Shown here: positions 10,901 through 19,403 of the stretch, one piece after another
How the letters are laid out: each line of letters opens with the position of its first letter
How positions within the stretch are numbered: the first letter of the stretch is position 1
Source: Sandaracinaceae bacterium
GTDB taxonomy: Bacteria; Myxococcota_A; Polyangia; Polyangiales; Houyiibacteriaceae
Length of the DNA: 64,000 nt
Direction: 5' to 3'
NCBI GenBank assembly: GCA_020633055.1
Contig: JACKEJ010000012.1
Coordinates: 62,001-126,000 of the forward strand
The notes under the pieces: model-generated
Databases searched by the model: none
What the model was told of the DNA's origin: nothing
What the model saw: the letters and a program-made list of their open reading frames with translations, nothing else
Translations under genes and position numbers: made by a program

Positions 10901-11144
10901 GCCTGCATGGTTGGACACCGACTCGGACGGGGACGGTATCCCCGACATGACCGAGGGGCGCGCGGACGTGGACGGTGACGGGGTCCCGGACTACCTCGAC
11001 CCATCGTCGGAGAACGTGTCGTTCATGGGCGGCCTGAGCGGCGGCTCCGGGTGTGCGGTGGGAACGGAGGGCCGAGACGGCACCGCAGCGCTCTGGTTGG
11101 TGCTCGGTGTCATCGGCCTCGTGCGCGTGCGGCGACGGCGCTGA
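7920..11144 (+). CDS. Large secreted adhesin-like protein: NIDO, EGF, Ig-like repeats, thrombospondin type 3 repeats, MYXO-CTERM-like tail
   Basis: A 1074-residue surface protein. Start GTG 7920 follows the ribosome binding site AAGGGGGA. After a signal peptide (about 1-34) comes a nidogen-like (NIDO) region at about 45-285 and a calcium-binding EGF module at about 345-383 (DIDEC ... NTPGGFECQC). About five Ig-like repeats follow at about 390-838, each with a GTAEPGATV-type strand and an S-DGVMVG-type strand. Asp-rich calcium-binding thrombospondin type 3 repeats (DTDGDGIPD) fill about 839-1035. The C-terminus has a Gly/Ser stretch with one Cys, a hydrophobic helix and an RVRRRR tail, the arrangement of MYXO-CTERM sorting signals. 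It is likely exported and anchored at the cell surface; the ligand is unknown. The 104-base intergenic region upstream is AT-rich and probably carries the promoter. Confidence 0.85.
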   Translation: MEKSKTSVSRFMGFVGVALALFVGCLSRPPGALAQATLRTCGVSGFGTPLDALFTNSGISRSARDDGAYRIPEADILNVFGTDGIPFASNSTELYVNVNGTISFGEPVYTYTPTAIPGLRTASVAAYFADVDLRDFNRLLLPDIPNPGTVYLCVVSDLNSGVQTPGDRIMVTWENVTYYNSSNGFRPDQLNSFQVILSVPDVACGTGAATRGVDVEFRYAALTWTTGDASSGNGGLGGTEATAGLDDGAGTAQALPGSGTPGVLMLTSRSNVGEAGVFRIRSWGGTLPGCNNGSVDACEACDGTLLGAGVTCPAGYAGVPLCNNNPANPSGDGTCSISPLPAGCTDIDECALGGAGCSANAACVNTPGGFECQCATGFTGDGSTCVALVVTSPLAGAQLGTATPTVSGTAEPGATVVVSVDGVMVGSDTADGGGGWMVAVSTPLTDGAHAIQVVATGPNGGTATRTLQVSVDLMTLVTIDEPTDAAQVGDSTPRIAGRAEPGASVQVSVDAGVIATVVANAQGEWSTVVGTPLSNGAHSAMVVATDGAGNSASASVAFTVVAGLAPLDIVQPAHQGFTNMVRPVISGTAAPGASVSLMLDGGAIGTATADAAGQWALTAPSDLGEGAHSVVAATTDGGAPATDTHAFTVDLTAPPLTVTSPLQDEQLSEPRPAIVGTGEPGNQIRVTIDGNVAGTVVVADDGSFAFTPPTDLSDAAHQVVVTATDSAGNQSSVTRDFLVDTSTPTERSVLLLSPVDGAHLGVDRPVVAGLATPGASVVVRIDDTSAGTVVADVTGTFSFRPGAGLADGAHTVVVTATTPGGAVSMDSASFTVMNGTDTGDRDGDGVPDDVECPDAAGTCPDTDDDGVPDIADPDDDGDGVPTVLEIPSDVDTDGDDVPDYLDDDDDGDGVPTAVEAPDGVARDTDGDGIPDHRDSDDDGDTLLTRDERPGDVDVDTDMDTVPDYLDDDDDGDGIPTATERMDVGRHGNPDDDGVPAWLDTDSDGDGIPDMTEGRADVDGDGVPDYLDPSSENVSFMGGLSGGSGCAVGTEGRDGTAALWLVLGVIGLVRVRRRR

Positions 11145-11254
11145 CTCGAGGTGCAGACGTGCGCCCGGCGGTCGCGGCGCGGCGCACGTCGTGCAGCCGC
11201 GCGAGCGCATGGCGCCCCTGAGCCGTGGTCGAACGCGCGGTCGGGGACCGCGCT

Positions 11255-12259
11255 CTACGCGTGGGTCTTGTGGTGCTCGAAGGCGTCGAGGACGGCGGTG
11301 GCGGCGGTGGTCGCCGTCACCTGACCGCCGCGCAGCTGCTGCTCCAGCGTGGGCAGCAAGGCGCGCACGGCGGGGGCCGCGTGCAGCTCGGACATGAGCC
11401 GCTCCTCGATCATGTTCCACATCCAGCGCACCAGCTGCTTCTGCCGGCGGGCCTCCAGCTCGCCGGTCGCGCTCAGCTTTTTGTGGTGCTCCTCGACCTT
11501 GGCCCAGAGCTCGGCGAGCCCCACACCCAGCAGCGCGCTGCAGGTGAGCACGGGCGGGTGCCACGAGCCTCCGTGCCCGCGCATCAAGTGCAGGGCCGTC
11601 TCGTACTCCACCCGCGCGCGCTTGGCGTAGATCTCGTTCTCGCCGTCGGCCTTGTTGATGGCCAGCATGTCGGCCACCTCGAGGATGCCGCGCTTGATGC
11701 CCTGCAGCTCGTCGCCCGCGCCCGCGAGCATGAGCACCAGGTAGAAGTCCACCATGTCGGCCACCACCGTCTCGGACTGGCCCACGCCGACGGTCTCGAT
11801 CAGCACCACGTCGAAGCCGAAGGCCTCGCACAGCAGCATGGTCTCGCGCGTCTTGCGGTGGACGCCGCCCAGCGTGCCGCTGGTGGGGGAAGGGCGGATG
11901 AAGGCCTTGTCGTCGCGCGACAGCTTCGCCATGCGCGTCTTGTCCCCGAGGATGCTCCCGCCGGTGACGCTGCTGCTCGGGTCGATCGCCAGCACGGCCA
12001 CGCTCAGCCCCTGCTGGGTGAGCAGGGTGCCGAAGGCGTCGATGAACGTGCTCTTGCCCACGCCCGGCACGCCGCTGATGCCCACGCGCCGCGCGCCGCC
12101 AGTCTGCGGCAGGAGCGCGGTGAGCACCTCCTGCGCGAGCGCGACGTGCCGCGGGGCGTCGCTCTCCACCAGCGTGATGGCGCGCGCGAGCACCGCGCGG
12201 TCACCCGCTCGGAAGCCCGCCACGTAGTCGTCGACGCTCAGGCGCTTGCGCGTGGCCAC
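11255..12259 (-). CDS. meaB: Methylmalonyl-CoA mutase-associated GTPase MeaB
   Basis: A 334-residue G3E-family P-loop GTPase that protects methylmalonyl-CoA mutase and gates its B12 cofactor loading. Visible motifs: Walker A GVPGVGKST (about 63-71), switch segment ETVGVGQSE (about 155) and guanine-specificity motif NKAD (202-205). The length matches the family. It is the last gene of the minus-strand mutase operon, starting 8 bases after mutB. It converges on the NIDO/EGF gene; the 110 bases between them hold only a weak 8-bp hairpin near 11235-11253. Confidence 0.95.
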   Translation of the reverse strand: MATRKRLSVDDYVAGFRAGDRAVLARAITLVESDAPRHVALAQEVLTALLPQTGGARRVGISGVPGVGKSTFIDAFGTLLTQQGLSVAVLAIDPSSSVTGGSILGDKTRMAKLSRDDKAFIRPSPTSGTLGGVHRKTRETMLLCEAFGFDVVLIETVGVGQSETVVADMVDFYLVLMLAGAGDELQGIKRGILEVADMLAINKADGENEIYAKRARVEYETALHLMRGHGGSWHPPVLTCSALLGVGLAELWAKVEEHHKKLSATGELEARRQKQLVRWMWNMIEERLMSELHAAPAVRALLPTLEQQLRGGQVTATTAATAVLDAFEHHKTHA

Positions 12260-12267
12260 GGCGGCGC

Positions 12268-14457
12268 TCAGTCGTCCGCCACGATGGCGTCGAGCTTGTC
12301 CAGCAGCTCGAGGGCCGCCTTCGAGATGACGGTGCCCGGCCCGAAGATGGCCGCGGCGCCCGCCGCGTACAGCTCGTCGTAGTCCTGCGGCGGGATGACG
12401 CCGCCCACCACGACCATGATGTCCTCACGGCCCAGCGCGGCCAGCTCACGCTTGAGCTCCGGCACCAGCGTCAGGTGACCGGCGGCCAGCGAGCTCGCGC
12501 CCACCACGTGCACGTCGTTCTCGACGGCCTGACGGGCGGTCTCGGCCGGCGTCTGGAACAGCGGCCCGATGTCCACGTCGAAGCCCAGGTCGGCGAAGGC
12601 CGTGGCGATGACCTTCTGACCGCGGTCGTGGCCGTCCTGGCCCATCTTCGCCACCAGGATGCGCGGCCGGCGCCCGTGATCCTCGCCGAACTTGGCGCTG
12701 CGCGCGCGCACCGCCTCCATGCCGTCGGTCCCGTCGCCGCCCTTGTTGGCCTCGCTGCTGTACACGCCCTGGATGCTCCGGATGGTGGCCTCGTGGCGGC
12801 CGTAGACCTTCTCGAGGGCGAGGCTGATCTCGCCCACCGTCGCGTTCTGGCGGGCGGCGTCCACCGCGAGCTCCAGCAGGTTGCCCTCGCCCGACGCGGC
12901 CGCGTTGGTCAGCGCCTCGAGCTTCACCGCCAGCGCCGCTTCGTCGCGCTCTGCGCGCAGCTCCTTCAGGCGCGCGATCTGCGCCTCGCGCACCGCCGCG
13001 TTCTCGATCTTGAGGACCTCGAGCGCGTCCTCCTTCTCGAGCACGTGCTTGTTCACACCGACGATGACCTGACGTCCGGAGTCGATGCGCGCCTGCGTCC
13101 TCGCCGCGGCCTCTTCGATGCGCAGCTTGGGGAGGCCCTTCTCGATGGCCTTGGTCATGCCGCCGAGCTCCTCGACCTCCTGGATGTGCGCCCAGGCGCG
13201 CTGCGCGATCTCGTGCGTGAGGCGCTCGACGTAGTAGCTGCCGCCCCACGGGTCGATGACGCGCGTGGTGCCGCTCTCCATCTGCAGATAGAGCTGCGTG
13301 TTACGGGCGATGCGCGCGCTGAAGTCCGTCGGCAGCGCGATGGCCTCGTCCAGCGAGTTGGTGTGCAGCGACTGGGTGTGCCCCTGGGTCGCCGCCATGG
13401 CCTCGATGCAGGTGCGCGCGACGTTGTTGTAGACGTCCTGCGCCGTGAGGCTCCAGCCCGAGGTCTGGCAGTGCGTGCGCAGCGCCAGGCTCTTGCTGTT
13501 CTTCGCGTCGAAGCCCTTCACGATGTTCGCCCACAGCAGGCGCGCGGCCCGCATCTTGGCGATCTCCATGAAGAAGTTGGTGCCGATGGCCCAGAAGAAC
13601 GAGAGGCGCGGCGCGAACGCGTCCACCGAGAGGCCCGACGCAATGCCCGTGCGCAGGTACTCGAGCCCGTCTGCCAGCGTGTACCCGAGCTCGAGGTCCA
13701 GCGACGCCCCAGCCTCCTGCATGTGGTAGCCGGAGATGCTGATGCTGTTGAACTTGGGCATCTTCTCCGACGTGTAGCGGAAGATGTCCGCGATGATCCG
13801 CATCGAGGGCGTGGGCGGGTAGATGTACGTGTTGCGGACCATGAACTCCTTGAGGATGTCGTTCTGGATGGTCCCGGCGAGTTGCTCGGGCGGCACGCCC
13901 TGCTCCTCGCCCGCCACGATGAACAGCGCGAGGATGGGCAGCACAGCCCCGTTCATGGTCATGGAGACGCTCATCTGGTCGAGCGGGATGCCGTCGAACA
14001 GGATGCGCATGTCCTTGATGGAGTCGATCGCGACGCCCGCCATGCCGACGTCGCCCGCCACGCGCGGGTTGTCCGAGTCGTAGCCGCGGTGCGTCGCGAG
14101 GTCGAAGGCGATGCTGAGGCCCTTCTGACCCGCGGCGAGGTTGCGGCGGTAGAAGGCGTTGCTCTGCTCCGCGGTGGAGAAGCCCGCGTACTGGCGGATG
14201 GTCCAGGGGCGCTGGACGTACATGCTCGAGTAGGGGCCGCGCACGTAGGGCGCGATGCCCGGGGCGCCGCCCAGGTGCGTGAGTCCTTCGAGGTCCGCCG
14301 CGCTGTACACGGGCTTGACCGGGATGCCTTCGGGGGTCGGCTCGGTGCGCTCGGCGGCAGCGCCGGCCAAGGCGCGCCACGCGTCTGCGCTGGCGGTGGA
14401 GGAGCTGCTGGCGACGCCGTCGAAGGGCAGGGTGCTGAAGTCGGGGAAGGAGCTCAT
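12268..14457 (-). CDS. mutB: Methylmalonyl-CoA mutase, large catalytic subunit
   Basis: A 729-residue adenosylcobalamin-dependent enzyme that interconverts (R)-methylmalonyl-CoA and succinyl-CoA, linking propionyl-CoA degradation to the TCA cycle. The TIM-barrel substrate domain contains TYIYPPTPSMRI and HCQTSGWSL. The C-terminal B12 domain has the base-off binding signature DGHDRG, then ASSLAAGH and VVGGVIPPQD. The start ATG 14457 overlaps the stop of mutA (ATGA). It pairs with MutA as a heterodimer and is served by meaB downstream. No methylmalonyl-CoA epimerase gene lies in the window. Confidence 0.96.
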   Translation of the reverse strand: MSSFPDFSTLPFDGVASSSSTASADAWRALAGAAAERTEPTPEGIPVKPVYSAADLEGLTHLGGAPGIAPYVRGPYSSMYVQRPWTIRQYAGFSTAEQSNAFYRRNLAAGQKGLSIAFDLATHRGYDSDNPRVAGDVGMAGVAIDSIKDMRILFDGIPLDQMSVSMTMNGAVLPILALFIVAGEEQGVPPEQLAGTIQNDILKEFMVRNTYIYPPTPSMRIIADIFRYTSEKMPKFNSISISGYHMQEAGASLDLELGYTLADGLEYLRTGIASGLSVDAFAPRLSFFWAIGTNFFMEIAKMRAARLLWANIVKGFDAKNSKSLALRTHCQTSGWSLTAQDVYNNVARTCIEAMAATQGHTQSLHTNSLDEAIALPTDFSARIARNTQLYLQMESGTTRVIDPWGGSYYVERLTHEIAQRAWAHIQEVEELGGMTKAIEKGLPKLRIEEAAARTQARIDSGRQVIVGVNKHVLEKEDALEVLKIENAAVREAQIARLKELRAERDEAALAVKLEALTNAAASGEGNLLELAVDAARQNATVGEISLALEKVYGRHEATIRSIQGVYSSEANKGGDGTDGMEAVRARSAKFGEDHGRRPRILVAKMGQDGHDRGQKVIATAFADLGFDVDIGPLFQTPAETARQAVENDVHVVGASSLAAGHLTLVPELKRELAALGREDIMVVVGGVIPPQDYDELYAAGAAAIFGPGTVISKAALELLDKLDAIVADD

Positions 14458-16514
14458 CGCGCCACCTCCAGCTCCGCGTGGAGCTTGGACAGGGTCTCGA
14501 GCGCGTCGGCGCCCGCGTAGAGGAAGGTGTCCACGCCCTGGGCGCGGAACTGCTCTTGTTTGTCGGGCACCTTGCCCGCGACCACGATCTGCTTGGCGCC
14601 GGCCTTGCGGAAGGCGTCGCTCAGCTCGACCGCGTCGTCGTAGCGCTCGTCCTTGCCGACGAACACCACCACCTCGCTGCCGTCGTACGCGGCGAGCGCG
14701 GCGCTGGCGTCCGCGAAGCCCTCGTTCTCGGCGCTCTCGATGCCGCCCGCGGCGAGCAGGTTGGCGGTCCAGGTGCCGCGCGCCTTGTGCTCGGGAATGG
14801 GACCCAGCTGCGCCAGGAAGGCGCGGGGGCGACGCCCGTCACGGGCCAGCGTGGTGTCGCTCGCGTCGCGCAGGGCCTCCCAGGCGTCGGCGACGTGCCA
14901 GCGGGGGAGGGGCTCCACGTGCAGCGAGGGGAAGCCGTCGCGCAGCATGGTGCCGAGGTTCATCATGTCGACCCCGGCCAGCGTCGCCGCGATGGCGGCC
15001 GGCACGAGCGTGCCCGCTTCGGAGGTGCCGCGGGCCGCGCGGGCGAGGCGGAGCAGCAGGTCCTGGCGCTCGTCGGGCGTGCCGCGCCCGAACGGGTTGC
15101 CCAGCTCGCCTTCGACGTCTTCCAGCGACACCGGGGAGCGCGCCAGGCTCTGCTCGGTGAGGTTGGGGAACTCGTTGACGCCCACGACGGCCGTGCGTCG
15201 CGTGGCGACCGCTCGGCGCTGGGCGGCGCTGCCCTCGGCCAGGGCCGTGTGCACCAGGCCGGCGCCGAGGGCGCGGCGCATGCCGCCCTTGCCCTCGATG
15301 CTCTGGAACAGGGCCCAGGCGGCGCGCGCCAGCTGGTCGCTGAGCGACTCGATGAACCAGCTGCCTCCCGCGGGGTCGGCCACACGGCTCAGGTGCGACT
15401 CGTCGCGCAGCACCACGTGCGTGTTGCGCGCCACGCGCCGCGCGAAGCCGTCCGAGGGCCCGCACAGCTCGTCGAACGCGCCCGTCGCGACGCTGTCGGC
15501 GCCCCCGATGGCGGCCGCCGCGGTCTCGGTGGTGGCGCGCAGCATGTTCACCCACGGGTCGCGGCGCGTCTTATTGAACGAGGCGGTGCGCGCATGGAGC
15601 GTGGTCGTCTGTGCCTCGGCGCTCGCGCCGAACGCGGCGGTGACCTTCGCGAACAGCGTGCGTGCGGCGCGCAGCTTGGCGATCTGCGCGAAGAAGTCGG
15701 ACGACACAGAGAGCGACAGGCTCATCTGCTGCGCGGCGGCGTCGGGCGAGAGCCCCGCGCCGATCAGTCGCCGCAGGTACTCCGCGCTCGTGGCCAGCAC
15801 GTAGGCCAGCTCCTGCGTGGCGTTGGCGCCTGCGTCCGCGTAGGGACGGCTCGACACGCACACCGCCTTGACCCCCGGCGCGCGCTCGCTGCAGAAGCGC
15901 GCCAGCTCCACCATCGTGCGGGCCGCCGCTTCGTAACCGTCCGGCAGGGTGCCGGTCTCCGCGAGGGTGGCCAGCGGGTCGGCACCCAGCCCGCCGCGCA
16001 GCTCGCCGTGCGGCACGCCACGTGCCTCGGCCACGGCGAACAGCGCCGACGCCACCAGCAACACGTCGCTCTGCGACTCGAGGTGCACCGCGTGCTTCCG
16101 CAGGTCGACGCTCTCGAGCACCGTCTCGACGTCGCCTGCCGTCAGCACACGCACTCCGGCGTCGCAGGCCATGCGCACCCACACGCCCCCCGCGCCATTC
16201 TCGAGGTCCGCCTTGATCATGGCCCCGGCGACCTCCATGCGGGGGTCATCGTACTCCTGGCACACCAGCCAGCCGTCACCCGCCTTGCCAAGGGCCTCCC
16301 CGCCGCGCGTGAACGGCGGAAGCCCGGGGAACGGGACCGCTGACGCGGGGAGATCCTCGGCCATGTACAGGGGCTGCAGCGTGATGCCCGGCTCGAGCTC
16401 GGTGCTCAGAGAGGAGACGGGCTTTCCCCGCAGGTCGGCCTCGACCTTGGCGCGCCAATCGTCGCGCGAAACAGGGGCGAACGCGTTGGGGATGGGGGTG
16501 GGCTCTTCGGCCAT
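14454..16514 (-). CDS. mutA: Methylmalonyl-CoA mutase, small (non-catalytic) subunit
   Basis: A 686-residue paralogue of MutB that acts as its structural partner. The barrel is recognisable (SLSLSVSSDFFAQIAKLRAAR, RDPWVNMLRATTE). The C-terminal cobalamin-like domain has GPIPEHKARGT where MutB has DGHDRG, so the cobalt-ligating histidine is missing, as expected for MutA. I chose ATG 16514 (MAEEPTPIPNAF), with AGGA about 11 bases upstream, over the TTG at 16550. It is first in the mutA-mutB-meaB operon, with about 90 bases to the upstream minus-strand gene, enough for its own promoter. Confidence 0.93.
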   Translation of the reverse strand: MAEEPTPIPNAFAPVSRDDWRAKVEADLRGKPVSSLSTELEPGITLQPLYMAEDLPASAVPFPGLPPFTRGGEALGKAGDGWLVCQEYDDPRMEVAGAMIKADLENGAGGVWVRMACDAGVRVLTAGDVETVLESVDLRKHAVHLESQSDVLLVASALFAVAEARGVPHGELRGGLGADPLATLAETGTLPDGYEAAARTMVELARFCSERAPGVKAVCVSSRPYADAGANATQELAYVLATSAEYLRRLIGAGLSPDAAAQQMSLSLSVSSDFFAQIAKLRAARTLFAKVTAAFGASAEAQTTTLHARTASFNKTRRDPWVNMLRATTETAAAAIGGADSVATGAFDELCGPSDGFARRVARNTHVVLRDESHLSRVADPAGGSWFIESLSDQLARAAWALFQSIEGKGGMRRALGAGLVHTALAEGSAAQRRAVATRRTAVVGVNEFPNLTEQSLARSPVSLEDVEGELGNPFGRGTPDERQDLLLRLARAARGTSEAGTLVPAAIAATLAGVDMMNLGTMLRDGFPSLHVEPLPRWHVADAWEALRDASDTTLARDGRRPRAFLAQLGPIPEHKARGTWTANLLAAGGIESAENEGFADASAALAAYDGSEVVVFVGKDERYDDAVELSDAFRKAGAKQIVVAGKVPDKQEQFRAQGVDTFLYAGADALETLSKLHAELEVAR

Positions 16515-16606
16515 GGGTCGCACGTTCCTGATGGAGGACAAGGGGCTCAATGAGACGGTGGGGACCTCTTAGTTCAAGCCCGAAAGCCCCGCAACACCCC
16601 GCGCGC

Positions 16607-19198
16607 TCAACCCACGGCCGCGATGACACCCGTCGCCGCGATGACACCCGCCGCCATGATGACCGTCAGCCCGAGCACGCCCACCAGCTGGGGCGCCGTC
16701 TCTCGCCAGAGCTGGCTTCGGCTCCCCAGCAAGAGCACCGCGTCGTCTACCTCCCAATGCTCGTCCCGACGCACGAGCCGACCCAGGAGCACCGCGGGGT
16801 CGCCCTCCTGGTGCTGGCTCTCGAAGCGCGCGTAGTCCTCGTCGCGTTTCGGTTTCCGGGGCGAAACGCCAGCGTCGACGACGCGCCGCACGTTCCCAGC
16901 CACCACGAGTGTGCCGTCCGCCAGGAAGATGCGCGTCCCTTGCCCTGCATCGCAGCTCAGGTGCGACTCGTTCCAGTTTCGGTACTGCTCGTGCACAGTG
17001 ACGCGGCCCTGCTCGTCGGTCGACTCGTAGCTCCCCAAGTGCTCGGAGTGGGCACTCAGCGCCTCCGTCGTGCGGTGCCTCTCGCCCAGCGCTCCTGCCA
17101 GCAACCCACGGCTGCCTTCCACGAGCGCAGCCGGTCGCCCGAGCAGCAGCGGCAGCGTCGCCCGCAGCGCACCGCGGTCGGCCCAGCGCCACATCACGAG
17201 GCGCACGAGCGCGTGGGCTCCGCCGATGGCGAAGACCACTCGTAGGACCAGCTCTCCCACGCGCGCCGCCGCGGTACCTACCGCGATGCCCCCGACCAGC
17301 AACGCAAAGCACAGCAAGAACCCCGTGCCGAACGCCGTCCACCCGGGTGGCGTCCCGCGAATCCTCCCCCGCCGTCGTCGTCCGCCGTCCTCGACCACGG
17401 TGACCAAGCGCGCGCGACCGTGGAGCTCCAAGGCGAACACCGCGCTGGTCACCGTCGCGAGCAGTGTGGCCGTCAGCAGAGTGGCCGCCCAGCCCTGCAA
17501 GATCGTCGTACGCGCCGCGTACCAGGACGCCGCGCACAACAGCACCGCGGCGAGGCTGGCGCTTCGGTTGGCGATGCGTCGCCAGCGCTCGAACGCTCCT
17601 TCGGTACGTGCCTCGGCCGCGCCACCCGTGGCGCGCACGTCTCGCTCGAAGTCGTGGATGCCACGCGCCGCGAACGTGGTCTGGTCCCACGGGCGGGTGC
17701 TCAGCGCCGCCACTCGGATGCCCTCGAGCCGACCTGCGGCCTCGCGGAAGCCCGCGTCCGCAACGACGGGGGTCCCCGCGACCAGCACGTGCTCGCCTCC
17801 GACCAGCTGCGTGCCGACCAACGTGGCCACGGTGTCGTCGGGCAGGGCCAGCGACCCCAGCGCGTCGCGCAGCGGGGGGAGCGAAGCGACCAGCTCGCCA
17901 AAGGGTGCCGTGTGGCGCTGCAGAGGCGCACCGTAGATGACGGTCCGTTCCAGCTCGAGTGACAGCTCGTGGCCATCTGCGAGTCGCAGCGTGGCCGGCC
18001 CCCCGTGGTTCACGTTCAGCGTGCCGCCCGCGTGCGCGAGCGTGAGGTGCAGCAGGGGCGCCTCCGGCGTCGGACCTCGCAAGGTCCCCCCGAGTCGGGT
18101 GAAGCCTCCCCTCGGCTCTCCCGGGACGGGCTTGGGCGGCGGCGGCGGACGCGGTGGTGCGGGCCGTCGAAGCTCCTCGAACGGGCAGCGAAGCAGGGCG
18201 ACCGCGTCGATCTCACGGTAGTCGCTGATGGCGGGCGAGACGTAGAGTCGCAGATCCGTGAGCTCGCGTGGGGTGGTGAACTCGACGCACAGCAGGCGCG
18301 CCTCGCGCCTCGGCGCCTCGTCGACGGCTCCCTGCCACAGCTCCGCGCCAGAGGGGTCCGTGGCACGTACGACGGCGCCCGCGCCGCACGTCTCGAGCGC
18401 GATGAAGCCGTGGCAGGGGCCTTCGTCGTGAAACGACACCTCGAGCCATGCGTACCGGTCGTCATTGTCCGAGAGCCACGTCTTCGCGTGGTCACCTCCC
18501 TTCGGGAACACGCGCGGCTTTCCGAGCGCATGGCGCGCGGCGTAGTCGGACGAGTATTCGGAGGACGCTCGCCCTGCCTTGGCCCACGACAGCCGCCAGT
18601 CGCCGCGTAGGTCGTCGACGCCGTGCTCGTCGGGGGCGTAGCGCGCGTGCCGCGCCTCGCTTGGCGCAGGGCGGGTGTTCATCAGCTCGGAGAGCGGGGC
18701 GAGCAGGAGACCGATCGCGTCGATCTCCTCGTAGTCTTCCTTGCGCCCACGCAGCTCGACGCGCAGACGGCGTGGCGCGGGTGTGCTCGGCGCGAGTGGC
18801 ACGACGAGCAACTGCGCCTTGCGGCGGTCCTTCGGACGCGGCGCCTGATCATCGAACAGTACCGTCTCCCGGTCGAGGTCCCGGATCCGGCGCACCGAGC
18901 CCGTGCCGCAGGTCTCGCACACGACCACGGCGTGGGCGAGCGTGGCCTCGGGGAGCGTCACGTCGATGTGCGGACGCTGGTCCGAGGAGTCGGGCAGCCA
19001 CGTGCCCTCGTGATCGCCATGTCTGGGGAAGACACACGGCGGACCGCAGGCCGCGGCGGCGGCGTACGAGCTGCTCCACTCCGACGAGGCCGTCGCGCTC
19101 GTCGCCCACGCCACCCGTGGGTCCACCCACGCGAGGTCGAGCTGGCCGAGCTCTTCCGGCACATAGCGGCGAGCCCTCTCGGGGGCGGTCGGAGTCAT
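16607..19198 (-). CDS. Membrane protein with two tandem discoidin-like modules and a C-terminal GIDE-like region
   Basis: An 863-residue protein with ATG 19198 preceded by GAGG. Two N-terminal modules of about 160 residues (about 8-168 and 183-340) repeat the same pattern: ASSEWSS/ASSEYSS, then Y-A-A, P-x-V-F-P, GDH-x-x-TWL, an internal E-T-C-G and a closing EIDAI/EIDAVALL strand. This looks like F5/8 type C (discoidin) folds, which usually bind glycans or lipids. A Pro-rich linker follows, then a soluble beta region, paired membrane helices at about 545-600 and 620-690, a soluble domain and a last hydrophobic helix at 836-860. The soluble part near 735-820 (RIFLADGTLVVAG, GDPAVLLGRL) resembles the GIDE family only loosely. 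No signal peptide is visible. Function unknown. Confidence 0.7.
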   Translation of the reverse strand: MTPTAPERARRYVPEELGQLDLAWVDPRVAWATSATASSEWSSSYAAAAACGPPCVFPRHGDHEGTWLPDSSDQRPHIDVTLPEATLAHAVVVCETCGTGSVRRIRDLDRETVLFDDQAPRPKDRRKAQLLVVPLAPSTPAPRRLRVELRGRKEDYEEIDAIGLLLAPLSELMNTRPAPSEARHARYAPDEHGVDDLRGDWRLSWAKAGRASSEYSSDYAARHALGKPRVFPKGGDHAKTWLSDNDDRYAWLEVSFHDEGPCHGFIALETCGAGAVVRATDPSGAELWQGAVDEAPRREARLLCVEFTTPRELTDLRLYVSPAISDYREIDAVALLRCPFEELRRPAPPRPPPPPKPVPGEPRGGFTRLGGTLRGPTPEAPLLHLTLAHAGGTLNVNHGGPATLRLADGHELSLELERTVIYGAPLQRHTAPFGELVASLPPLRDALGSLALPDDTVATLVGTQLVGGEHVLVAGTPVVADAGFREAAGRLEGIRVAALSTRPWDQTTFAARGIHDFERDVRATGGAAEARTEGAFERWRRIANRSASLAAVLLCAASWYAARTTILQGWAATLLTATLLATVTSAVFALELHGRARLVTVVEDGGRRRRGRIRGTPPGWTAFGTGFLLCFALLVGGIAVGTAAARVGELVLRVVFAIGGAHALVRLVMWRWADRGALRATLPLLLGRPAALVEGSRGLLAGALGERHRTTEALSAHSEHLGSYESTDEQGRVTVHEQYRNWNESHLSCDAGQGTRIFLADGTLVVAGNVRRVVDAGVSPRKPKRDEDYARFESQHQEGDPAVLLGRLVRRDEHWEVDDAVLLLGSRSQLWRETAPQLVGVLGLTVIMAAGVIAATGVIAAVG

Positions 19199-19336
19199 GA
19201 GTACCTCGCCAGGCTACGCGCCAAGGGACACCCAGGGAAGCGGTGGGGTATCGGGAAGGCCGGGCTCGTCGTGCGTGCGTCGCGTACCACGCGCCGAGCG
19301 GACCAACCGAGCGACCAGGGGCGCGTATCTGATTGC

Positions 19337-19365
19337 TTGTTCAGTGTCGCAATGAGCGCTAGAAC
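19337..19365 (+). promoter_or_regulatory. Weak sigma70-type promoter candidate for the topoisomerase-helicase gene
   Basis: TTGTTC (19337-19342) and TAGAAC (19360-19365) are separated by 17 bases and sit about 40 bases before the ATG at 19404. The surrounding 200-base intergenic region is slightly AT-richer than the genes. Matches to consensus are partial (3/6 and 4/6). Confidence 0.2.
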
Positions 19366-19403
19366 CGCAACTGGTGTCACACCGGTCCGATACAGCTCGC
19401 AGC

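Noticed and set aside
11235..11253. Small hairpin between the NIDO protein and meaB genes as a terminator
   Set aside because: Only 8 bp with a 3-base loop and no T-tract; not distinguishable from background in GC-rich DNA.
12475..14520. Long open frame (681 codons) on the plus strand opposite mutB
   Set aside because: Arg/His/Leu/Val-rich without any recognisable domain and exactly antisense to a gene with full motif content; typical of GC-rich antisense frames.
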